Source: Dipteris shenzhenensis
Lineage: Eukaryota > Polypodiophyta > Polypodiopsida > Gleicheniales
Reading direction: 5' to 3' (one strand)
Assembly (NCBI GenBank): GCA_047967505.1
Contig: CM106541.1
DNA: 64,000 bases
The position numbers and the translations under genes are program-made. This document shows, one piece after another, positions 55,241 through 64,000 of this stretch. Within the stretch, counting starts at the first letter, position 1, and every line of letters begins with the position of its first letter. The notes beneath the pieces are model-generated. The model made no database searches. It worked only from the letters and a program-made list of their open reading frames with translations, and had not been told where the DNA came from.

Positions 55241-57834
55241 TTCTTAGTTGAGATATAAGATTGTCTTTCTCAATGTTCGATGCATTCTACGTCATGGTTC
55301 TCACCCCATTATAGTGTCTTTAAGCTGCTGCTACTACAAGTACTTGACCTATTTCTTTGCATCTCTCTTCTCCACCTTTCCTTCTCAGCTTGCCCTTGTG
55401 CTTCCATGGCCTTCACTTTTGCCTCCTCTATCTCATACCAGATCTATCTTGGCCTCTACACCCTCTTTGAGGATATTCTTCTATTCCCTTTGTAGCTTCT
55501 TCATCTCCTTCTTGTATTCGCAAAAGATTGTACTAAGGCAAGTGTCCATCAAGTGCAATCCAACACTAGTAGTCTCAAATGTCATTTTCAAGGATATTCC
55601 ATCCTTGACATTCTTCAAGTTGTTAAGCACAGTCCTAGAGGTCATCCTTCAGCAAGAGATCGGATGTTTGGTCAGCTACTCTTCTGCTACTTGAACCTAC
55701 TAGAACTTCATGGTTCCTCTCGTGCCAAGAAAGAAATGCCTTGTCTCCTTCGAAACATCTTGAATATTTGCAAGCAAGCTCGAAGCCTTGACTCTATCAT
55801 CTCTACTAATTTGAGCTTCAGGAAATAAATCTAGAAGGTTCTTTTTTTTCCATGCCTTTTCTATGTAATAAGCTTGTGAACTGCCTCACGGATGCTGAGT
55901 GCCTTTTCAATCACACTTGATAGAAATTTTTGATTATGACAGACAAGATACCTCCATCACGTTCACTTCTTTCATTATCTTGGTAAAGTTTGCAAGAGAA
56001 CACATATCGGGCATTTGAAGTTGGATGGCACTTGGTGAGCAATGACATGGGGACCTATGTGGGGTGGCCAATAGAGCCAAGAGCCCTAGGCACCATTTGA
56101 TTCATTGATTGGAGTGAAGTGGAGCACCTTTGGTGCTAGGAAAGGAGGCTTGTTCAAAGTGGCCATGTATTGTAAGCAAATGTGTCAAAAGTGTGGCAAA
56201 TGCTATTCCAACTAAACACAAAGGGTGGAAGTGATGGTGGAGATAGGTTGAATGGGAGGAGTGAGTGAATATAGGATTTAAAAATCTCTTCACGGGATGC
56301 TAGTGTGTATAGATTGGGAGGGGTAGAGAGAGAAAGAAACTCTGCCGTCACAATTCAATCCTTTTCATCCTCACTACTATGTTTTTAGAAAACTGGCAAA
56401 CTATGTATAATGAAATTACAAAATCTCAAATCTATTAGTTTTTTACTTGAGGCAATTTTGAAAATCCTTAAAACTTTCCATGTTTTAATTATATTTTGAG
56501 TCTGCAAACGTAAAACTTCTATGTGAATAGTTGATCACTTGAAGAGCCTGTGGCAATGACATTAATTATGTACTCTCTGAGGAATCTAGCAGCATTGATG
56601 TATTTTCAGGGTTTTTCGATGTAGAAACAATTCAATTTTGAGCCACACAATGCTTTCCACCATACCGTTTCCAGAAGGGTATATAATTCCAATTTTGATC
56701 AACTGAATCGATGCATCAGTAGCAGCAAACATTCGGAGTATCTGTGGATTCATTGAATCAGACGTGCATCAAAGGCCAAAATCTTGGTGATGGCTAACCT
56801 CGATCCATTACTGGGATTCTGGCACCATTTTTATGGTGTTGTATCACAGAAGGATGGGGAAATATTATTATGATGCTTGATTGAACAAGTAGTTGCTCTT
56901 GTTTGAGCTTTTTGCCCTTAAACTACCATGAATGTTAAGGATAGACACTTCGTGTTGGCTTTGCCAACACAAGTACCGACCTCTAAGAACTAAGGGTGGG
57001 TTCACACCACTCACTTGGATGCCTTCCAAAACCAAGACGCACGTTTGACCGCCCACGTGGTCCAATAGGTGAAGGGGCCTCGGACTTGGAGGGTAGAAAA
57101 TTTTGTTTAGTTTTGTCATTAGAGGCTCATAAAGATTCTCTTCACCACCAATTAACCTTTGGTGAAATAAATGGGCAGCACTCATTTCAATGATGACCAT
57201 CCATGGTGTGAACTGTGAGGCCTGACGCTTCCTGGGCGAGTGGGGTGATGTGAACATTGACTAAGGTAGGATTCACAAACGAGCGCGGACATCCTAGCAA
57301 AAATGATATCTGCGAATAGCATGCTGCTATTTCAATTGTTCGACCTCAAATGGTTCCACAAATGGGCGCGGACATGCTTATGTGGCATCCCAATAAAGTT
57401 TGGGCAGAGGGTTTTTCTTGGGCGGCAGTCCAAGGCTGCCCAAAAAAAATTGGAGGCGGACAAGAGTAAAGAATGTGCCATGATAACCACTTGGCCACTT
57501 GTCATTTACAGAATAGTGAAAAATATATATGTTTGTTCGGTGCCCGTTTGTGAAATTGTTCATGCCCAAGCTCCGCGTTAGCGGTCGGACATGTAGGGCC
57601 CATGGTCCAATGTGAGGAGTCCCGTTGTGAAATCTCCCTAAATCCGAAGGCACTAGGGAGGTAAAACTTCTCTATGTAGGAACAAGGGGATAAGGTTGGG
57701 AAGGGGGGGTGAGGTGGGCAAAGGTTGTCCTCTTGTGGAACAGGATCGTAAAGGGAAGATTATACTGGGTTTTGTATTTCTTCTTCTTCATCTTCACTGG
57801 GTCTCTCAACAGTTGAGCTTCAGAGCTCCCAGCT
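55241..57834. other. Intergenic, upstream of the peroxiredoxin gene
   Basis: Frames at 55248-55828 and 56102-57257 have no recognisable domains. The last 150 bp are CT-rich (TTTCTTCTTCTTCATCTTC at about 57776-57795), typical of a plant 5' leader; a clear TATA box is not visible. Confidence 0.45.
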
Positions 57835-60136
57835 ATGGCGATTGCCTGCTCCCGCTCCCTCTGCTCCTCCCCTTCCTTCTCCTCCCTCTCCCCTTCCCCT
57901 TCTTCCTCCCCCTCCTCCTCCTCCTCCTCCTGCTCCCTCTCCATCCCTCGCTTCCACCTTGGCCTCCGTTCCTCCTCCCTCTCCCTCCTTTCTCGCTCCT
58001 CCTCCCGCCGCTCCCTCCCCCGCCGCTCCTCCTGCCGCAGCTCCGCCCCTTCCCGCCCCCTCGTCATCACCGCGGTAAGTGACATATATTCCCTCAGATT
58101 TGCTCCAGCCCGTCGAGGAAAACCCATTCCTTCGAAGTTGCAATCCCCAGCTTCGGGGTTTTTTTTTTCCATGTTGTAGCTTAACGATCTGGAGTTTCTC
58201 TCCTCATCGTCATGGGCACTCGAGCTGGCGAGCATTGGATGCCGGCTTTAGCCGATTTTAGAACTGATGCTAACGATGCGTGTGTGTGGCTTCGCCGGTG
58301 TTTTCCAAATTTTCGAATCTAGATGTTTCTCTCGAACGATAGCCCAGTGATCAGTGCAATGCGAAATCGCCATTTGGAGTAAACGGAGTGGTCGATGTAA
58401 AACCTTTATTCTACATTACATGCAATTGTGCATTCATGTCTCGCTGTTTTGGCCCGTCATTACCTCTTTGTATCTTATTGGGATTGCCGGTTGTCTCTCA
58501 GGGTGAGCTTCCGTTGGTAGGATATTCTGCGCCTGACTTTGAGGCAGAAGCTGTTTTTGACCAAGAATTCATCAAGGTGTCTCTTTTTCTGTTAGTGTTT
58601 TTATAAGATTTGTTTTTTGCAAAAGGCGAGGTGATATGCCCTTGGCGACGACGTCGTTTGATCGAAAACGCTACGCGAGCATTTGACATGGTTGTTTTGA
58701 TCTCCGTTGTGGGCTCATTTTTTGTTTGGCATCTGTTGTCAGGTGAAATTATCGGATTACAAGGGGAAAAAATATGTTGTCCTGTTCTTCTATCCATTGG
58801 ACTTCACGTTCGTTTGCCCTACAGGTATTCGTATCGTCTGGTACCGCATCGTTTCCTTCCCAATTCCAGTTTTCAGTCGCCAATATGACCTGCGTCTTTC
58901 ATGTTCACCCTTTCACCACACTGAGCTTGCATGGACAGAAATAACTGCTTTCAGTGATCGACATGGAGAATTCGAGAAGTTGAACACAGAAGTTATTGGA
59001 GTCTCAACTGATAGTGTGGTACGTAAAAGTGTGATGCCGCCTTCTTTGGACGATCTTCACGTGCTAAATGGGAATGCCTGCCGAACAATTTAATGGGGAC
59101 AATAAGATAAGGCAAATGAAAATTCCATTGTTCAAATATTACTTTTTAATTAGTTTGGAACTATTCTCCACAAAGAGTCGACACATCACTTGGGTGGTTA
59201 GGCCACTACTGTGCTTTCTTAACATTGATATGCCTCTTGTTGGAGGAGGAACCTTGGCAAGCATGTATTCCATATTTGTTTACGTTAGGAGTAATTCCAG
59301 TTCAGGCTGAAAGTGACAAGGACTGGGTGGATAACTGTAGCAACTCCTTCTAGAAGCTGTGATCTTCTTACCTGGAGGCTTGGGGAGAGGAGTAGAGCAA
59401 ATTCAAACATTTTGAATAAAATATTCTTGTGGGAGTTTTACCTGTGCTTGAACAGATTAAAATGGGAAGTAGTGACTGGACATGTCAAATAAGTAGCCTA
59501 TCAAGGAGGATATTATGGGCTCAATTTGTCTTTGGTGTTTGTCCACGTCAAATGCACAGTTCTCCCATCTTGCATGGATCCAGACCGACAGGAAGTCTGG
59601 TGGTTTGGGTGATCTCAAATATCCTCTTGTGGCTGATTTGACAAAGACCATCTCAAAGGCCTACAATGTGTTGATTCCTGACCAAGTGAGTATCATTCTT
59701 TTTCAATGGGTTTTCATGACTTGCAGAATGTATCCTCGGACCTCATTTCAATCAACTTTTCACTGGATTAATAAGTGCTGGGATCTATTAGGGTGTTGCT
59801 CTTCGAGGTCTTTTCATCATTGACAAGGAAGGTATCATCCAGCATGCAACTATTAACAACCTTGCAATTGGGCGGAGTGTAGATGAGACTCTGAGGACTC
59901 TACAGGTATATAGCAACTATAATTTGTATAAGCAGTATCTGATCTGCCTTGCCATGCTCTTGTATGTTTTTTTAAAGAATGACAAGGTTAACTTCTAAAC
60001 GTTGGTGCATTCTGGTCAGGCTGTACAATATGTACAAGACAACCCAGATGAGGTTTGTCCAGCAGGATGGAAGCCTGGTGAAAAGACAATGAAGCCCGAT
60101 ACTAAGCTGAGCAAAGAGTACTTTGCTGCTATTTGA
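57835..60136 (+). CDS. 2CPA/BAS1-like: Chloroplast 2-Cys peroxiredoxin (BAS1-type), seven exons
   Basis: Exons 57835-58074, 58502-58576, 58743-58824, 58939-59018, 59560-59685, 59792-59905, 60020-60136 join in frame with GT/AG borders (GCG|GTAAGT for intron 1) to 834 nt, 277 residues. Exon 1 encodes an 80-residue Ser/Arg-rich plastid transit peptide. The mature enzyme has the peroxidatic Cys130 in DFTFVCPTE, the GGLG motif (173-176), Arg206 in ALRGLFIID, resolving Cys252 in [11 protein letters not shown] and a C-terminal YF (273-274), the set typical of overoxidation-sensitive 2-Cys peroxiredoxins. It reduces H2O2 and alkyl hydroperoxides in the stroma, using NTRC or thioredoxins, as a dimer or decamer. 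Length is normal for the family. No lesion is seen, and introns are short. Start chosen because it opens the transit peptide. Confidence 0.95.
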
Positions 60137-60219
60137 GAGGAGCATACGGTTGACAGACCAGTGGTAATAATTTGTGCCAAGCTCATACATCTTAGGAATA
60201 CTGAAGTGAGGGGAGTGAC

Positions 60220-60225
60220 AATAAA
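60220..60225 (+). terminator. Putative polyadenylation signal
   Basis: AATAAA 84 nt after the peroxiredoxin stop codon, followed by a T-rich stretch. Confidence 0.5.
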
Positions 60226-61435
60226 TTTTGTTTTTTTAATTTTGATTCTGGCATCTGTAGATCCTTTCATTCAGGTTGCGAGTTGTTCACAATTTTTGGA
60301 GAGCTTTTAAAATCACGCTATTCATGAATCATTAATCTTTACTCAAATATGCTGCTTCTGTTGATGTCAGCATTCTGTTTCTACACATATTTTGGAGTAA
60401 AATTCTGTGCTTCTCTCTCTCTCTCTCTCTCACGTGTGTGTGACTCTCCCCAATGTTGCACTGTTTGGCTATCCACTACTACTCGTTTCTTTTCTTATGT
60501 TTCTGTCGCTCATATATATCTATGTAGTGTGACATCAAATTGCTGTCCCATGTTGAAATTTTTGCAAGCCTATAACAGGAGGAAGCCTCTCATATGTTGC
60601 TAGTAGTATTTTTACTGTTTGTCATATTGAGAAGGTTGTATGTGAACTTGCTTTCATTCGAGCAAAGTAATAATACAATTTTGAGGTGATTTGTTTCACT
60701 TTCAGAAGCTCTGAATGAGAAGGTCTTGTGACTAGGTTTCTTCTTAGCTGGATTAATGGAAAGTTATTTATCGTGGTTGTGAAGGTGGTCTATGGTCAAG
60801 TTCTATTGTGAAGTGCAGAATATTGTAAGTGGAGAGAAAACAAGAGTATTGAGATTCTGAGGGTGGAGTGGGTGTAGAAGGGAGGAGTGGGAGCAAGAAG
60901 CTTGAGTAGAGCTATTGGCCTTAGGTTACTCACGGGTGATACTTTGCCAGTTTCTTGACGTGAGACTGGATCCATTGCCCGTGCAAGGAATTAAAGGTCA
61001 ATTGAAAAGGGAAAATCTAGCGTGGAAAGAATTTACAACATTGAGGCCTAATTTAAAAATGTGGAAAAAGAGAGGTGAGGGGTGGAAAGGCAAGGGAGGA
61101 ATAAAGAGGATAGTGATTAATGACGAAGTCCCTCTATTTATGAGGGGGTCTCTTCTTCCACAACACCGGCAAGGTCATTGGTCTGCTGAGATTTCATCCA
61201 GTTATCCAAAATCTGGCCAAGCCTGATCGGAAAATGATGAATTCTGCCTCCCAGTCCACCTTGATGGTCGGGAAGGACTGACCACTTGTTGCCCTTTCCC
61301 GATCGAAATCTAGTCAGATTCTGGCTCTCGGTCTCCAATCAGTCATCGAAAATCCTCCCAGCTCCCTCCCCGGAAAGGACTCCCAGTGGCCCTTCCCTAC
61401 TCTTTTATTTTCTTGGTGGTAAGACTTGAGAGTGT
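60226..61435. other. Intergenic sequence downstream of the peroxiredoxin gene
   Basis: Short (CT)n tract at 60413-60431 and an unremarkable 103-codon plus-strand frame at 60915-61226. 61190-61400 is locally GC-richer. No gene recognised. Confidence 0.4.
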
Positions 61436-61790
61436 AAAGTGGATCTCTTGAGTTCACAAGTAGGTCGGGAAGGAAAACAAGAAGAAAAGGAAGCAAAAGA
61501 AGTTCTTCTATTGTGATGAGCGAAGTCATTTTATGAAGGATTTTATAAAGAAGATGGATTAAAAGAAGGGCACTAGTTCATATTTAAAGGAGTCAAAGAA
61601 TGCATCTAATGTGATGATTATCTTAGAACTTTTCTTGGTGATATCTTGAGGTGTTGCCGAGGTAAAGTATGCAGATCTCGATGTTGTAGTGAGGATGTTT
61701 GACATTGAGAGATGGTCAAATAAGGAGCCAAAAACCTTTGTGAAGCTGAAGGAAAATGATCAGTGCTTGCAGTCTGATCATATGCTCTAT
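61436..61790 (+). mobile_element. Degenerate copia gag-protease remnant
   Basis: KKKRKQKKFFYCDERSHFMK resembles a copia Gag zinc knuckle (C-x2-C-x4-H) with residues lost; downstream VVVRMFDIERWSN and TFVKLKENDQ resemble the start of the copia protease region with the DSGA box lost. Call by similarity of pattern only. Confidence 0.45.
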
Positions 61791-61799
61791 TGATATTGC

Positions 61800-62470
61800 T
61801 GATGATAGATGCATGTGTATGACCTAAATCAACCCATAATTAAACTAAACTAATTCAACTACTAGGAAACACAACACTTTCAACCACTGGAATGGTCATC
61901 AATTAATTATGTCGTGAAATATACTTCTGTTTGTTTTTTTCAACTACATTGGTTTATGACAATCACTTGACTGTTCTTTGAATTGAACCATCTCAGTGAT
62001 CTATTGCATCATGTTTCAATCACGTGGCTAGTTTAGGATAATCACATTAAAAGTCGAAGCCATTATGATCTAGAAATTAACTAGTATATGATCAAACCAG
62101 CCCAAAAATGAAAATTACCTAATTTAACTACCAAGAAACACAACTTCGATTACCAAGCCCAAAAATGAAAATTACCTAATTTAACTACCAAGAAACACAA
62201 CTTCGATTACCAAGCTGGTCATCTATTAGACAATAATAATACATTGCTGATAATTTTTGTTCACGCATGTTGGTTTAGGACATTCATACAATTAGTGTTT
62301 AACCTAAACCAGCACGGTGACAGATTATTGCATGATGTTCCAACCATCGAGTTGGTAAATTAGGACAATCGCGTAAAGTCCAAACCAGTCTTTCAAACGA
62401 TTAACCTATTCCAAAACTCAATCACAGACAACCATTGGGCTGGTTTCGACAACCTCTGACTTGTGTTGTA
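61800..62470. repeat. Degenerate ~100-bp tandem repeat with a 57-bp perfect duplication
   Basis: TGGTTTAGGACAATCA-like and CCAACCACTGG-like words recur about every 100 bp. Within it 62101-62157 and 62158-62214 are identical 57-bp copies (CCCAAAAATGAAAATTACCT ... ACTTCGATTACCAAG). Confidence 0.75.
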
Positions 62471-62597
62471 TCAAGCATGTGTGTGATGTATTCTTTCCAC
62501 TTCTTTCATCCCATCATCTTTTTGCATGTGTCATTATTTAGGGAAACTCTCGTATTCTCGTGCTAGAACGTTATCACTCTATCAATGACTTCCATAC
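62471..62597. other. Spacer
   Basis: Nothing recognised. Confidence 0.4.
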
Positions 62598-62936
62598 TTA
62601 GAAAGTCTCTCCTTTCTTGCATTCTTTTGAAGCCCACAGACTTCTCGGATCGGGATGATCATGCATTGCTTCCACATTGTCTCCAACCCCTGGAGCCACA
62701 TTGGTCCATCTGATTGTTGACAACATCTTTGATGTTATGTGGCCAAGCCATTTCTCCTTTGTTTCTTTAGAGGATACGAACATAGCTAATGTCTCCCTCC
62801 TTGTAGCTACTTGATCTTTGCTATGCACCCCTTTTACTTTTTGTAGGCCATTTCTCAAGTTAGAGAGCATCATCTCTTGGGCGTGCATCTCCTCAGGTGT
62901 TGATAGGGTTGTCACTCTATGAATTTTAGGATGCAT
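62598..62936 (-). CDS. Unrecognised 112-codon ORF, lysine-rich
   Basis: Minus-strand frame from ATG at 62936: PKIHRVTTLSTPEEMHAQEM, then KVKGVHSKDQVATRRETLAM and SSKETKEKWLGHITSKMLST. Basic, helix-prone and of natural-looking composition, reminiscent of the N-terminal helical regions of element-encoded proteins, but I cannot assign a family. Could be an exon or a decayed fragment. Confidence 0.3.
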   Translation of the reverse strand: MHPKIHRVTTLSTPEEMHAQEMMLSNLRNGLQKVKGVHSKDQVATRRETLAMFVSSKETKEKWLGHITSKMLSTIRWTNVAPGVGDNVEAMHDHPDPRSLWASKECKKGETF

Positions 62937-64000
62937 GCTAAAGCTTCCAAAGACTCAAGACTGGCAGTCACTTGAATGGCTTGATGTTACTGCCTTGAAT
63001 AATGCCACCAATTGTAAGACCACATCTCGTGTTCTTCACTCTGATGGCAATGATTGAATGCATGCATCTGTAACTACCTATTGCTACTGCTCTACAATGA
63101 GTCTTCTTTCTTGTCCTTATTTCTCCCTCCGCAAACATTGAAAAAGTGTCTTATGTTTTTATTTCAATACCGTGCCATCTCTTTCCTCACCCTGTAACCT
63201 AGCCCTCGTGCATTGACTAAGCTTTTCAGATTTCCTATCTCGTAGCCTCTTTCTGCTGCTCTGGCAAGCCATGATGAGCTGCATCTTGCCATTGACGCCA
63301 TGGCAACGATCAATGAACCATTATAATCAGTGATGTTTTTATCGAAGCTATGCTTATATATTAGTATTAAATCTTGGCGAAAGTTTTCAAGCTCATTTAT
63401 TTAGTTTCACAATATTGGTAGAATCTAGTATTTTCTTATATATTTTCTTTTGAATTTTGAAGGAAAAAATGTAAATCTCGGTGAAGCTTTAAATGTTTTC
63501 ATATAAAAGTTTCAAATCCTGGTGATTGTTTTAAACATTGATTTTTATAAGGGCATATTAACTCTCAATGCCAATATAAAATTTTAGCTTCTTAACAAAA
63601 GTAACTCAAAAAAATCATCCATGGTTAAAATCGATCCACCAGAATAGATACTAGCTAGCTTGTGAGGCAAGCAAAGAATAGAAGACAACTTACTCAAGTA
63701 CAGATAGATATTGCCAAACCAATCAGACAAACCAAAAAGAACGAGTTCATGTCAAGGTGACTCTACATGATCTAGGTTATAGGATGGCAGGAGGAGGATG
63801 TACTTTAGTATTCAAATGGTAGGTGTAAAAAATAAAAAATGCACGAGGGCAGCATATATTTTCAGCCACCATGGTTTCCCCCCTCGAACAATACACGTCA
63901 ATAAAATTAGATATTCTGGTTGCCCCCAAACACATGCAATGTGGCCTAAAATGTTTCAAAACACAAATAGGCCAAAGGGCACGCTACCAGGTTTGATGTT
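62937..64000. other. AT-rich intergenic sequence
   Basis: Nothing recognised to the window end; a 60-codon minus-strand frame at 63777-63959 has no domain. Confidence 0.4.

Noticed and set aside
55248-57257. Possible genes upstream of the peroxiredoxin gene
   Set aside because: Frames are short, overlap on both strands and show no conserved motifs.
57672-58235. Minus-strand 187-codon Glu/Arg-rich and 107-codon Gly-rich frames
   Set aside because: Antisense shadows of the Ser-rich transit-peptide exon of the peroxiredoxin gene.

Overview
The window is nuclear DNA from a land plant. The one clearly complete host gene is a seven-exon plastid 2-Cys peroxiredoxin with a serine-rich transit peptide (57835-60136). 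The retroelements also belong to plant lineages: a Tork/Tnt1-like Ty1/copia element and a Tat-type Ty3/gypsy element with the second, archaeal-type RNase H. Short introns (106-541 bp), DUF7869-type transposase remnants and methyltransferase-like fragments would suit a bryophyte, lycophyte or fern better than a conifer or flowering plant, but the species cannot be fixed from this sequence. Most of the window is AT-rich, repeat-dominated intergenic DNA full of long (GT)n, (GA)n, (CATA)n and (AT)n tracts.

Layout. 0.25-3.4 kb: broken minus-strand gene with DUF8039-like and DUF7869-like parts. 3.4-12.6 kb: two arrays of a roughly 56-bp unit built on a 24-bp palindrome, each bordered by AT-rich sequence and arranged as a rough inverted repeat; the interior is split by a complete copia element (5429-11337) with near-identical 170-bp LTRs and a 5-bp target duplication. 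12.6-13.7 kb: broken plus-strand gene with a ParB-like segment. 14.2-17.3 kb: simple tandem duplications. 17.5-20.7 kb: tandem 0.6-0.8-kb composite units, each with a large foldback, followed by three further hairpins; most hairpin centres share a TTAA-cored palindrome. 22.7-26.6 kb: decayed DNA-methyltransferase-like, FCP1/NIF-phosphatase-like and SET-domain sequences on the plus strand. 27.4-29.7 kb: unrecognised degraded ORFs. 31.7-32.0 kb: small GC-rich gene for a two-helix membrane protein.

34.3-38.5 kb: a non-coding LTR element (TRIM/LARD-like) with an initiator-Met primer site. 41.1-48.05 kb: a decayed Tat-type gypsy element on the minus strand with both LTRs. 49.5-52.4 kb: fragments of other gypsy elements and unrecognised degraded coding sequence. 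54.2-55 kb: remains of two oppositely oriented copia elements. 57.8-60.2 kb: the peroxiredoxin gene. 61.4-62.5 kb: copia gag remnant and degenerate tandem repeats. The last kilobase holds nothing I recognise.

Apart from the peroxiredoxin, the small membrane-protein gene and perhaps the SET ORF, no gene looks functional. The most unusual material is the nested-palindrome cluster at 17.5-20.7 kb, the palindromic arrays around the copia insertion, and the association of ParB-like, methyltransferase-like, phosphatase-like and SET-like fragments, which may be debris of an uncharacterised plant mobile element.
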